Assembly (NCBI RefSeq): GCF_014062345.1
Contig: NZ_JACGLS010000001.1
Coordinates: 558,001-622,000, forward strand
Length of the DNA: 64,000 bases
Reading direction: 5' to 3'
DNA from: Tenacibaculum pelagium
Lineage (GTDB): Bacteria > Bacteroidota > Bacteroidia > Flavobacteriales > Flavobacteriaceae
Shown here: positions 35,292 to 43,716 of the stretch, piece after piece
Numbering within the stretch: position 1 is the first letter of the stretch
How the letters are laid out: the number at the start of each line of letters is the position of its first letter
Program-made: the position numbers and the translations under genes
Notes under the pieces: generated by a model
Told to the model about the DNA's origin: nothing
What the model saw: the letters and a program-made list of their open reading frames with translations, nothing else
Databases searched by the model: none

Positions 35292-36365
35292 ATGAAACAA
35301 CACATTTTAAAAGTAGGAACAGTAATGGGATTACTGCTACTTATCGGAATCTTTACTAGTTGTGAAGAAACTAAAACGAACAAAACACTAGAAGTGGGAA
35401 ACATTGCTAAAAAAGAAGAGATCACAGTAAAAACAAATTTAAAACCAAGAAAACCAATTGTGTTTATTGCTGGATACAATAAAAAGGACAGCGATTTTTA
35501 CGACAGTGCTAGAGTATATTTTAAAGAAAAAAACTATCAAATAATAAATGACACCTACTCTATCGAAGAAATTATTACGTGGATGAATAATAACGCTAGC
35601 GAAAACCCTTACGGAGAAATACATATTGTAAATCATAACAATCCGTGGAAAGAAATGAATTTAGAAACTACTGTTAATGGAGAAAAAACAAGTTCAGAAA
35701 ATTTACTAAAAGCTAATCTTCCTAAAGTAAAAAAAGGAATAAACGCCAACAGTAAAATCATTTTTCATGCAAACGGATTAGGTGATAAAAAAGAGCTTTT
35801 AAACAGTTTTAAACAAATTTTTGCTACTGATGAGGTTCCGCAAATAAAAGCTTCTCCATATTTTAATGTTTTTGGTGGTGAATTTACAAAGCACTTTTTA
35901 GCAAAACCGTATTATGTATTCTACCCTACAGCACATTCTCCTGGAAAAGTAGATTTATCAAAAGAGATTGCTAAGAAATATCCAGAAGAAAAAGAGATAA
36001 GCTGGTTTGATGCTTTAACGAATGAGAAAGAGCGTTATGTTGGTGAGCCATACACAAAACAGTTCACCGTTCCTGTAAAATGGGAATTAGATTATACGAA
36101 TTCTGATAATGAAATTCCAACGTTTGCAATGCAAGAAGAAATCATGGATTTTATTGCAATTAATGTTGATTTAATGAAAGACATTGATAAAATGGATATT
36201 CCAGTAGAAAAATTTAGATGGTCTTATAGAATAAAGAATGAAAAGCTAATTATTAAAGGAAAAGCATCTGTTTTATGCGTATTAAAGCCCATTACAAAAC
36301 CTTATGGCAACCTAGAACATATAAAACCAGATACCAATAATAAGCGTTTATATGCAATGAAGTAA
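35292..36365 (+). CDS. Lipoprotein of unknown function with hydrolase-like motifs
   Basis: A 357-residue lipoprotein (N-terminal signal with lipobox FTSC at about residues 22-25). It contains ordered alpha/beta-like blocks: KPIVFIAGYNKKDSDF, EIHIVNHNNPWKEM and KIIFHANGLGDKKELLNSF. The HIVNH and IIFHANG segments resemble the positions of histidine and cysteine blocks in caspase-like/DUF4347 proteins, but a matching cysteine is not seen, so the link is weak. It is followed by a terminator and then by the LytS/LytTR genes. Function unknown. Confidence 0.6.
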   Translation: MKQHILKVGTVMGLLLLIGIFTSCEETKTNKTLEVGNIAKKEEITVKTNLKPRKPIVFIAGYNKKDSDFYDSARVYFKEKNYQIINDTYSIEEIITWMNNNASENPYGEIHIVNHNNPWKEMNLETTVNGEKTSSENLLKANLPKVKKGINANSKIIFHANGLGDKKELLNSFKQIFATDEVPQIKASPYFNVFGGEFTKHFLAKPYYVFYPTAHSPGKVDLSKEIAKKYPEEKEISWFDALTNEKERYVGEPYTKQFTVPVKWELDYTNSDNEIPTFAMQEEIMDFIAINVDLMKDIDKMDIPVEKFRWSYRIKNEKLIIKGKASVLCVLKPITKPYGNLEHIKPDTNNKRLYAMK

Positions 36366-36387
36366 TGGAATGCTATTTGATAATTAT

Positions 36388-36424
36388 AAAAAGTAACTGT
36401 TTAATTTGAGCAGTTACTTTTTTA
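36388..36424 (+). terminator. Terminator-like hairpin between the lipoprotein and histidine kinase genes
   Basis: Stem AAAAAGTAACTG / CAGTTACTTTTT, loop TTTAATTTGAG and T tract. It would separate or attenuate transcription of the two-component genes. Confidence 0.75.
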
Positions 36425-36440
36425 CTGTAAGTTTGTTAAT

Positions 36441-38432
36441 ATGAAGTTGTTTAAAAATCTCTTTTTAATACCCTTATTACTAGTAGTAATAAATAGCACT
36501 GCGCAAAACGGAGGTCTTAAAAATTACACTTTAAAAGATGGTTTACCTAGTTTAAAAATAACAAATATTACACAAGATAAAACAGGGTATTTATGGTTTT
36601 CATCCAATAAAGGTATTTCTCGTTTTGATGGAAATGAGTTTGTAAATTTTTCTACAAAAAATGGTTTAATTTCTAATAATGTTTTTGTTAGTTCTAATAA
36701 AAAAAATCAATTATTAGTTGGAACCAATAAAGGTATAAGTATAAAAAAGCAAAATAGTTTCACAAACTTTGACGGAAAACAAATCAATTGTATTTTAAAT
36801 ACGAACAATCATCCTTTTCTTGGAACATCTAAAGGAATTTATCGAGTTCGAGAAGATTTCCTATCGCCACTTCGCACAAACTTTCAAATAGATTTAAATA
36901 CCATTAACGATTTAAAATTTGATGGTAAATTCTACTGGATAGCTACAAATAAAGGGTTATGGAAACTAGATGAATTAATGAATCCTAAAACTTTAAAAAG
37001 AATCGCTTTAGGAAACTTTACTTCTATTTTACTAAGCAAAAAAAAGCACCTAACAACAACTTACAATAACGGTTTAAAAGTAATTGAAAATAATACTGTA
37101 ACTGACATCCTTATAAACGCAAAAAAAGTAACTAGTATTAAATTAATCAACAATCAGTTTTGGATTACTTCTAAAGAAGATGGTATAGAAATTTTAGACA
37201 CCAATTTTAACTTTATAAAAAGCATTAATAAATACAATACGCTAAAAACAAATCAAATAAACGCTGTTTTTCAAGATCTTCAAAAAAACATTTGGATTGC
37301 AACAAATAATAAAGGTTTGTATAAAATTAGAGGAAACAATAATGCTACTTTAAAACCTATTATCACCTTTCAAAATATAGACGTTGTATACAAATCGCTT
37401 GATAGTATTAATATTAACAACTACCCTAAAACATTACAGCTTAAACCAAACAAAAATCATTTATCTTTTAGTTTTAAGGCTATAAATATTAACAAACCAA
37501 AAGAAGTAGAATATCGCTATAAATTAAACAATGAATTTAGTCCATGGACTAAAAATAACTCAGTAAACTTTGCCAATTTAAATTCTGGAAACTATACTTT
37601 TACAGCACAATCTAAAATAGGAAAAATGAAAAGTGACCCTATTCATTTTCAGTTTTTTATTGATAAGCCTATTTATGAAAAAGAATGGTTTAGATGGAGT
37701 ATTATTGGTGGATTACTTGTTCTACTTGGCGGTGTTACCTACTCATATATAAAAAAAGTAAAAGCTAAAAACAAAGCTAAAATTGAAAAACTACAATTAG
37801 AAAATCATTTGTTATCGCTTGAACAAAAAGCGTTGCAATTACAAATGAATCCGCATTTTATTTTTAATGTATTAAACGGAATAAAAGCTTTAGGTAATTC
37901 TAGAAATTCAATAGAATTGAATTCAACAATAAGCAAGTTCGCAACCCTTTTACGAGGAATACTTCATAACTCTAGGCAAGAAGAAATTAGTTTAACTGAA
38001 GAAATAACAACGCTGAAAAATTATTTAGAGCTAGAACAACAAATGAATTCAAATCCGTTTGAATATCAAGTTAACACAGATTTAAATATTGATCCTGACG
38101 AGATTTTAATTCCGCCAATGCTAATTCAACCCTTTATTGAGAACAGTATTAAACATGGTATTAAATCGATTAAAGATGGAAAGATTGTCATTAATTTTTC
38201 TATTAAAAACGATTTTCTACAATGTAGTATTACAGACAATGGTATAGGGTTAAACCAATCTAAACTCAATAAAAAAGCTAGCGATCATAATTCAATAGCT
38301 GTAGAAGTTACTAAGGAGCGTATTAAAAGCTTATCAAATAAAAATCTATTTACAATAAACGAAATCATTGAAAACAAAACTGTAATTGGCACAAAAGTAT
38401 TTTTTAGAATCCCTTTAAAAACTGATTTTTAA
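36441..38432 (+). CDS. LytS-type sensor histidine kinase with beta-propeller sensor
   Basis: A 663-residue sensor. Residues 1-21 are a signal peptide (INSTAQ). The periplasmic part holds two-component-regulator propeller repeats (ITQDKTGYLWFSSNKGISRF, DGNEFVNFSTKNGLISN) and ends in a Y_Y_Y domain near residue 320-405 (VEYRYKLNNEFSPW). One membrane span lies at about 417-437. The cytoplasmic kinase is the LytS/YehU type: QMNPHFIFNVLNGIKAL with the phosphorylated histidine near residue 471, and an HATPase with IQPFIENSIKHGI and ITDNGIGL. It is followed by its LytTR regulator after 1 base. Confidence 0.9.
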   Translation: MKLFKNLFLIPLLLVVINSTAQNGGLKNYTLKDGLPSLKITNITQDKTGYLWFSSNKGISRFDGNEFVNFSTKNGLISNNVFVSSNKKNQLLVGTNKGISIKKQNSFTNFDGKQINCILNTNNHPFLGTSKGIYRVREDFLSPLRTNFQIDLNTINDLKFDGKFYWIATNKGLWKLDELMNPKTLKRIALGNFTSILLSKKKHLTTTYNNGLKVIENNTVTDILINAKKVTSIKLINNQFWITSKEDGIEILDTNFNFIKSINKYNTLKTNQINAVFQDLQKNIWIATNNKGLYKIRGNNNATLKPIITFQNIDVVYKSLDSININNYPKTLQLKPNKNHLSFSFKAININKPKEVEYRYKLNNEFSPWTKNNSVNFANLNSGNYTFTAQSKIGKMKSDPIHFQFFIDKPIYEKEWFRWSIIGGLLVLLGGVTYSYIKKVKAKNKAKIEKLQLENHLLSLEQKALQLQMNPHFIFNVLNGIKALGNSRNSIELNSTISKFATLLRGILHNSRQEEISLTEEITTLKNYLELEQQMNSNPFEYQVNTDLNIDPDEILIPPMLIQPFIENSIKHGIKSIKDGKIVINFSIKNDFLQCSITDNGIGLNQSKLNKKASDHNSIAVEVTKERIKSLSNKNLFTINEIIENKTVIGTKVFFRIPLKTDF

Positions 38433-38433
38433 C

Positions 38434-39183
38434 ATGAACAAACTAACAGCGATTATTGTTGAGGATATGCCTTCTGCTTTAGAAATGTTATATAACGACT
38501 TAACTACATTTCATTCAGAAATTGAAGTTATAGGTACTGCTAAAAGTGTTGTTGAAGCTTCCAAATTTTTAAGAAAACAACAGCCCGATATTTTATTTTT
38601 AGATATCATGTTAGGAGATGGTACTGGTTTTGATGTTTTAGAAATCTACCCAGATTTACAATCGAAAGTAATTTTTGTAACAGCTAGCGACGAATTCGCA
38701 ATAAAGGCTTTTAAGTTTGCTGCTATCGATTATGTTTTAAAACCATATTCAAACAAAGATTTAACGAATGCTATAAACAAAGCTAAAAGTCAAATTAAAC
38801 CAGATAAAGAACAATTAACGGTATTACAACAGTCAATTAATAGCCCAAATCAGCGCCCAAAGAAGATTTCTTTAAATACTTCTGATAAAATTGTTGTGGT
38901 TAATTTAGACGATATCGTCAGGTGTAAATCAGATAATAATTACACTGAATTTTTCATGAATGACGGACAAAAAATATTAGTAGGTAAAACGCTGAAATAT
39001 TTTGCTGACATGTTAAAAGAGCTTGAATTCACAAGAGTTCATCAAAGTCATTTAGTTAATTTACAATACATTAAAGAATTTGTTAAATCTGATGGTGGTT
39101 ATTTAGTTTTAAAAAATAAAACAACAATACCTGTTTCTGTTCGTAAAAAAAATGAAGTTCTTCAATTATTAGAAAAATTTTAA
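38434..39183 (+). CDS. LytTR-family response regulator
   Basis: A 249-residue regulator: receiver domain with phosphoryl acceptor D57 (PDILFLDIML) and conserved lysine near K107 (DYVLKPY), and a C-terminal LytTR DNA-binding domain (DDIVRCKSDNNYTEFFMNDG, FTRVHQSHLVNLQYIKEFVK). It forms a pair with the kinase upstream (1-base gap). A direct repeat with LytTR-site features lies upstream of the neighbouring operon, a likely target. Confidence 0.92.
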   Translation: MNKLTAIIVEDMPSALEMLYNDLTTFHSEIEVIGTAKSVVEASKFLRKQQPDILFLDIMLGDGTGFDVLEIYPDLQSKVIFVTASDEFAIKAFKFAAIDYVLKPYSNKDLTNAINKAKSQIKPDKEQLTVLQQSINSPNQRPKKISLNTSDKIVVVNLDDIVRCKSDNNYTEFFMNDGQKILVGKTLKYFADMLKELEFTRVHQSHLVNLQYIKEFVKSDGGYLVLKNKTTIPVSVRKKNEVLQLLEKF

Positions 39184-39314
39184 TCACACTTTTAAATTCA
39201 TTAAAAACTCCTGAAAAAAGTAAAGGTTTTTTCCTATTTATCTTATTATTACACTTCTTTTGTTAAATATTTACTAAAATTTTTACTACCTTAGTATTTA
39301 CTAACAAGATTTTT

Positions 39315-39872
39315 ATGGTTGCACTAAAACCTGAAAAAGGGAGATTATTAATCGCAGAACCTGCAATTTTAAATGACAACTCATTTAAGAGAGCTATTAT
39401 TTTGCTTACTGAACATTCTAAAAGAAGTTCGGTTGGATTTATATTGAATCGCCCTTTAAAACATGTTTTAAGCGATTTAATTCCTGAAATCGATTGTGAC
39501 TTTACAGTTTACCAAGGAGGGCCTGTAGAACAGGATAATTTGTATTTTGTTCATAAAGTGCCACATCTAATTCCTAACAGTATAGAAGTTGCTAATGGTA
39601 TTTATTGGGGAGGTAATTTTGAGTTGCTAAAGAACCTATTAAATAACGGAAAACTTAAACCTACTGACATTCGGTTTTTCTTAGGATATTCTGGATGGGA
39701 AACCAATCAACTAGAAGATGAATTACACACTAGCTCTTGGTTTGTTTCTGAAAATGATTATGAGAATATCTTTTTAACAAATGATGAAACTTTCTGGAAA
39801 GATAAGCTGCTACAAAAAGGTGGTAAGTACAAGATTTGGGCTAATGCTCCAAGTGATATTCAAATGAATTAG
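39315..39872 (+). CDS. YqgE/AlgH-family protein
   Basis: A 185-residue single-domain protein of the YqgE/AlgH family: KGRLLIAEPAILNDNSFKRA, LNRPLKHVLSDLIP, VYQGGPVEQDNLYFVHK and FFLGYSGWETNQLEDEL. Role uncertain; members have been linked to transcription control in other bacteria. The stop codon overlaps the stop of the convergent aminotransferase gene by 4 bases (TTAG). Confidence 0.92.
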   Translation: MVALKPEKGRLLIAEPAILNDNSFKRAIILLTEHSKRSSVGFILNRPLKHVLSDLIPEIDCDFTVYQGGPVEQDNLYFVHKVPHLIPNSIEVANGIYWGGNFELLKNLLNNGKLKPTDIRFFLGYSGWETNQLEDELHTSSWFVSENDYENIFLTNDETFWKDKLLQKGGKYKIWANAPSDIQMN

Positions 39873-40699
39873 CTTGTTACCATTAAGATATTCAAATTAC
39901 TTTTTATTTTTTTCGTTATCTCAGAAGTAAACGTTTTTTTACGATAGTTTGTTACTGACTGAATTCCAATAATTGCATTGGTAATAAACACCTCATCTGC
40001 TTTTTGAATTTCGAAAGGAGAAATAACAGTCTCTTCGATAGTATAATCAGGATTCTTCTCTAAAATTTCTATTACCTTTTTTCTAACAACTCCTTTAATA
40101 CAACCTTCGGTTAAAGCTGGAGTTTTAACTACATTATCTTTAATAATAAAAATGTTTCCATTTGTAGCCTCCACTACTCCTTTTCTTTCATTTAACAATA
40201 CACAGTTATCTAAATCGTTCTCTTCTGCAAAAATTGCTGACAAGGTATTCAGCATTCTATTGTTTGTTTTTACAGTAGACAATAATCCTGAGTAATTATA
40301 AAAGTCTTTAAACAAATCAATCTTGTAAGTAGATTTTTCTTGATACTCTAATGATGAAACTTCAATTAAATAATCGATATCGTTAGATTTTGGATTATAT
40401 AATCCGCCATCTTTTCTGTATACATTTAAACGAGCTCTAAAACTTCCTGAATCAGAAATAGATTTGGTAGTTTTTAAAATTTCTTCTTGTAAAAATTCCA
40501 ATGTAAACTCCATCGGGATTTTCATACGAAGCATTCTCATAGATGCCATTAATCTAAAATAATGGTCTTCAAAAAAAACCACTTTTCCATTTACAACCTT
40601 TATGGTTTCAAAAATAGCATCACCGTATTTGAATGCTCTATTTTCGTTTGACAATTGTAACTCTTGGTTAGAAATTATTGCTCCGTTAAAATTTATCAT
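39869..40699 (-). CDS. Aminotransferase class IV (PabC/Ilv-type)
   Basis: A 276-residue fold-type IV PLP enzyme. The family blocks are AFKYGDAIFETIKV, RARLNVYRKDGGLY, the lysine-bearing TVKTNNRMLN, the VVEATNGNIFIIKDNVVKTP region and the GCIKGVVRKKVIEIL helix. This fits 4-amino-4-deoxychorismate lyase (folate synthesis), D-amino-acid or branched-chain transaminase; PabC-like is preferred by length. Convergent and overlapping with the YqgE gene. Confidence 0.8.
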   Translation of the reverse strand: MINFNGAIISNQELQLSNENRAFKYGDAIFETIKVVNGKVVFFEDHYFRLMASMRMLRMKIPMEFTLEFLQEEILKTTKSISDSGSFRARLNVYRKDGGLYNPKSNDIDYLIEVSSLEYQEKSTYKIDLFKDFYNYSGLLSTVKTNNRMLNTLSAIFAEENDLDNCVLLNERKGVVEATNGNIFIIKDNVVKTPALTEGCIKGVVRKKVIEILEKNPDYTIEETVISPFEIQKADEVFITNAIIGIQSVTNYRKKTFTSEITKKIKSNLNILMVTS

Positions 40700-40752
40700 T
40701 TATCAAAAAATTTGATTGCAAAATTACAATTTAGGTAATTAGTAGCCATAAA

Positions 40753-40777
40753 AAAACTCGACTAAATGTCGAGTTTT
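40753..40777 (-). terminator. Terminator of the START-like gene
   Basis: Stem AAAACTCGAC / GTCGAGTTTT, loop TAAAT, with a T tract on the minus strand. It separates the START-like gene from the aminotransferase gene. Confidence 0.75.
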
Positions 40778-40795
40778 ATTTTATCTTTATAAGTC

Positions 40796-41179
40796 TTAAG
40801 CACCTATATTATGCTTTAGCTGTTCTATTTGGTTTTCCCATAACATTTTTGCTTCTTCTACCTCATCTTCATCATCAGCAAAATCGGTAACCATTATAGA
40901 TACATCTTTGGTTAATGAATCTACTTCTATTCTAAATTCAAAATAGCTTTCATCTCCCTCGCTTTCAGTCCATTTAAACTTTATACGTTCGTTTGTTTTT
41001 TTAGCAACTATTTTTGCTTCTTCATCAGAGTCGTCCCAAGTAAAAGTCATTACTTTTCCACGAGAATTAACTTTATCTGCAAACCACTCTTGTAAACCAG
41101 AAGGAGTTGCTAAATACTGATATAACATATTTGGTGAAGCATGCACCGGAAACTCTAATTCGTACTTAACTTTAGTCAT
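40796..41179 (-). CDS. START-like domain protein
   Basis: A 127-residue START/SRPBCC-fold protein of the small flavobacterial group: KYELEFPVHASPNMLYQYLA, TPSGLQEWFADKV, SRGKVMTFTWDDSDEEAKIV and YFEFRIEVDSLTKDVS. The fold binds hydrophobic ligands; no partner is known. It is divergent from the tRNA-Met gene and has its own terminator. Confidence 0.85.
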   Translation of the reverse strand: MTKVKYELEFPVHASPNMLYQYLATPSGLQEWFADKVNSRGKVMTFTWDDSDEEAKIVAKKTNERIKFKWTESEGDESYFEFRIEVDSLTKDVSIMVTDFADDEDEVEEAKMLWENQIEQLKHNIGA

Positions 41180-41241
41180 TTCATTTTTTGTTGAGTTGCA
41201 ATATATATATTTATTTTTTCAAAAAAAAATTCAAAAATTTC

Positions 41242-41271
41242 ATTGTAAAAAAACAAAAAGTTTCTATATTT
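41242..41271 (+). promoter_or_regulatory. Promoter of tRNA-Met
   Basis: TTG (41242-41244), 19 bp, TATATTTG (41264-41271), followed by CACCCGC. The spacing and both boxes match the Bacteroidota consensus. Confidence 0.8.
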
Positions 41272-41283
41272 GCACCCGCATTC

Positions 41284-41357
41284 GGCGAGGTAGCTCAGTT
41301 GGTTAGAGCGCAGGATTCATAACCCTGAGGTCGGCAGTTCAAATCTGCTCTTCGCTA
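41284..41357 (+). tRNA. tRNA-Met (CAT)
   Basis: Cloverleaf of 74 nt: acceptor GGCGAGG pairing with CTTCGCT (two G:U), D arm GCTC/GAGC, anticodon CAT in GGATTCATAACC, T arm with TTCAAAT. The 3' CCA is not encoded. Its promoter is 12 bp upstream and a hairpin terminator follows at once. Confidence 0.95.
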
Positions 41358-41358
41358 C

Positions 41359-41392
41359 AAAACTCAAACTCAATAAGTTTGAGTTTTTTTTT
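41359..41392. terminator. Terminator after tRNA-Met
   Basis: A twelve-pair stem AAAACTCAAACT / AGTTTGAGTTTT, loop CAATA, T tract. It can also serve the convergent acetyltransferase gene. Confidence 0.8.
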
Positions 41393-41394
41393 GC

Positions 41395-41826
41395 TTAAAT
41401 CTTAGTATACATTTTATAATGTGGACCAACTTTTTCAACAATAAATTCAGCTCCTATTTTAGCAAAACTTAGTTTTTCGTAGAATAAAACAGCTTCCTTT
41501 CGTGCATTACACCACAAAAAATCAATTTGTTTTTCTTTTAAAATAGCAACTGCCTTATTAATTATATGTTTTCCTAATCCTTTTCCTCTTGCTTTTGTTG
41601 TAGTAGCCATTCCCCTTAATTGATATTGGCTCCCCTTTAAAGATTCAATATCATTTTTCATAAATGTTGCAATACCAACTAATTCTTCTTCATAATAACC
41701 CCCTAAATGAAAAGTTTCTTTATCAAAATCTCCATCAAATTTATAAGGTAAATCAATATTCTTTCGCAATACCTCTAGCCTTATTTTGTAAGTATCTGCT
41801 GCGGTTATCTCTTTTACTGTTATCAC
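41395..41826 (-). CDS. GNAT-family N-acetyltransferase
   Basis: A 143-residue GNAT protein with the acetyl-CoA motif region LRGMATTTKARGKGLGKHII and a C-terminal strand LFYEKLSFAKIGAEF. The donor is acetyl-CoA; the acceptor is not known. Its start overlaps the metallo-beta-lactamase-fold gene stop by 4 bases, so the two are coupled. Confidence 0.85.
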   Translation of the reverse strand: MITVKEITAADTYKIRLEVLRKNIDLPYKFDGDFDKETFHLGGYYEEELVGIATFMKNDIESLKGSQYQLRGMATTTKARGKGLGKHIINKAVAILKEKQIDFLWCNARKEAVLFYEKLSFAKIGAEFIVEKVGPHYKMYTKI

Positions 41827-42716
41827 TCTTTACTTTTTAAACTCTTATAAATAGTTGTTCTCATTTCTTTTGCCGAAATAAACCAACCTCCATATTCTTT
41901 TTTATACTCTTTTGTTATACTGCTATCGTTAGTAACCTCTTCTAAAGTTTTTCCAGCATCTATAGCTTTTTGAACTCTATCTCGTAAAGTAACTAACATT
42001 TTTTTATAAACCTTTAGCTCTTCTTTATTAGATAAACTTCTATGCCCTGGTATAATTTTAGTTTCATTGTCAGCAATCATTAAAACTTTATCTATCGATG
42101 CTATATACCCATCGATACTACCTCCACTATCTAAATCAATAAATGGAAATTTTCCTTGAAAATAAGTATCCCCCATATGTATCACATTACTTTTTGTAAA
42201 ATAAATATGTGAATCTCCATCAGTATGTGCATTATGAACGTGTGAAACTAAAACATCTTCATTATTTATATGAAACATCATATCGTCTGTAAAAGTTATT
42301 ACTGGCAAAGCTTCTTTCGATGAAGCTTTCTTTTTTCTTCCTCTTACAACTTGATTTGTACTCATTCTTTTACGAACGTTTTCATGAGATATAATTAAAA
42401 AACCTTCTTTTTTCATATTCTCATTTCCTCCTGTATGGTCTCCGTGCCAATGTGTATTAATCAAATAACTTAAAGGTTTATCTGTAATCTCTTTAATCTT
42501 ATCGATTATCTTTTTGCTTAATGGAGCAAATTGATCATCAATCATAAAAACTCCATCATCACCTACAAACACCCCTATATTTCCTCCTTGACCTTGAAGC
42601 ATATATATATTATCCGCTACTTTTTGAGATCTAATTTTAACTTCTCTATTTTGAGCTTCCATAATTAAATTAGTTACAAAGAATAAACTTATCGTTAGTA
42701 ATATTTTAATTTTCAT
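41823..42716 (-). CDS. MBL-fold metallohydrolase (exported)
   Basis: A 297-residue protein with an N-terminal signal peptide (ending near LIMEAQ). The metal site motif HWHGDHTGGNENM is present, with later histidines in HNAHTDGDSHIYF and IIPGHRS. This is the MBL-fold architecture. Substrate unknown; family members include lactamases, cyclases and other hydrolases. It is upstream of the coupled acetyltransferase gene and divergent from another GNAT gene. Confidence 0.87.
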   Translation of the reverse strand: MKIKILLTISLFFVTNLIMEAQNREVKIRSQKVADNIYMLQGQGGNIGVFVGDDGVFMIDDQFAPLSKKIIDKIKEITDKPLSYLINTHWHGDHTGGNENMKKEGFLIISHENVRKRMSTNQVVRGRKKKASSKEALPVITFTDDMMFHINNEDVLVSHVHNAHTDGDSHIYFTKSNVIHMGDTYFQGKFPFIDLDSGGSIDGYIASIDKVLMIADNETKIIPGHRSLSNKEELKVYKKMLVTLRDRVQKAIDAGKTLEEVTNDSSITKEYKKEYGGWFISAKEMRTTIYKSLKSKE

Positions 42717-42823
42717 GATATTAGTTTTAAGTTTTGTTCGTCGATTTTCACACTATAAAATTACACTTTGTAAGTTACTATTTTACAATTTCAATTTTAT
42801 ATCTTTATGCTAAAATATTTTAA

Positions 42824-43270
42824 ATGAGCATTAATTTTAGAGCAATAAATAAAGACGAAATACTCTCTATTCTTCCACTCTTACATAAAGCCAACACTAC
42901 AACACCTCATGACATATTAAAAGAAAGAGTTTTAGAAATGGCTACTTATAACAATTATGAATGTGTTGGCGTATTTGATAATGATAAATTAATTGGTATT
43001 TCAGGGCTTTGGTATAGCGTTCGGCATTATTCTGGAAGAAGCGTAGAACCAGATCATGTAATTATTGACGATGCATATCGTGGTAAAAACATTGGAAAAC
43101 AGTTTTTTAGCTGGATTTATGAATACACCAAATCTAAAGGTTATGAAGCAATTGAATTAAACACTTATACAGGCAACAGAAAGTCTCATAAATTTTATTA
43201 TAATGAAGGATTTGAAATCTATGGTTTTCATTTTGTGAAAGTTATAAGAGATGATCAAAAATTTTATTAA
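42824..43270 (+). CDS. GNAT-family N-acetyltransferase
   Basis: A 148-residue GNAT protein. Motif A is DHVIIDDAYRGKNIGKQFF and motif B is NRKSHKFYYNEGFEIYGFHF. Distinct from the other GNAT at 41395. Substrate unknown. It ends just before the tRNA-Gly cluster promoter. Confidence 0.85.
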   Translation: MSINFRAINKDEILSILPLLHKANTTTPHDILKERVLEMATYNNYECVGVFDNDKLIGISGLWYSVRHYSGRSVEPDHVIIDDAYRGKNIGKQFFSWIYEYTKSKGYEAIELNTYTGNRKSHKFYYNEGFEIYGFHFVKVIRDDQKFY

Positions 43271-43273
43271 TTT

Positions 43274-43297
43274 TATTGCAAATTCTATTGCAAATTC
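43274..43297 (+). repeat. Tandem 12-mer (TATTGCAAATTC x2) at the tRNA-Gly promoter
   Basis: Two adjacent identical copies. The second supplies the -33 TTG of the tRNA-Gly promoter. Confidence 0.8.
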
Positions 43298-43317
43298 TAT
43301 AAACTATTTTATATTTG
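43288..43317 (+). promoter_or_regulatory. Promoter of the tRNA-Gly cluster
   Basis: TTG (43288-43290), 19 bp, TATATTTG (43310-43317), followed by CAACCGC. Transcript start would be about 48 bases before the first tRNA. Confidence 0.8.
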
Positions 43318-43370
43318 CAACCGCTTTAAATAAGAGTTAACACCTTAATTATAGCAAAAATCTTTACCAT

Positions 43371-43443
43371 GCGAGAGTAGCTCAGTTGGTAGAGCGTCAG
43401 CCTTCCAAGCTGAATGTCGCCAGTTCGAACCTGGTCTCTCGCT
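43371..43443 (+). tRNA. tRNA-Gly (TCC), copy 1
   Basis: 73 nt: acceptor GCGAGAG / CTCTCGC, D arm GCTC, anticodon TCC in CAGCCTTCCAAGCTG, T arm CCAGTTCGAACCTGG. 3' CCA not encoded; discriminator base T. Confidence 0.96.
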
Positions 43444-43486
43444 CAAGTCTTTAGAAGATAGACTTTAAAAATCTTTATTTACCAAT

Positions 43487-43559
43487 GCGAGAGTAGCTCA
43501 GTTGGTAGAGCGTCAGCCTTCCAAGCTGAATGTCGCCAGTTCGAACCTGGTCTCTCGCT
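43487..43559 (+). tRNA. tRNA-Gly (TCC), copy 2
   Basis: Identical to copy 1. The spacer between copies 1 and 2 differs by one base from that between 2 and 3, evidence of tandem duplication. Confidence 0.96.
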
Positions 43560-43601
43560 CAAGTCTTTAGAAGATAGACTTTAAAATCTTTATTTACCAA
43601 T

Positions 43602-43674
43602 GCGAGAGTAGCTCAGTTGGTAGAGCGTCAGCCTTCCAAGCTGAATGTCGCCAGTTCGAACCTGGTCTCTCGCT
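43602..43674 (+). tRNA. tRNA-Gly (TCC), copy 3
   Basis: Third identical copy of the same tRNA; a terminator follows directly. Confidence 0.96.
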
Positions 43675-43677
43675 CAA

Positions 43678-43709
43678 AAAAAACCGAAACATTTGTTTCG
43701 GTTTTTTTT
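43678..43709. terminator. Terminator of the tRNA-Gly cluster
   Basis: A thirteen-pair stem AAAAAACCGAAAC / GTTTCGGTTTTTT with loop ATTT. The same hairpin in reverse complement occurs at 55766-55797. Confidence 0.85.
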
Positions 43710-43716
43710 ATTTCTA

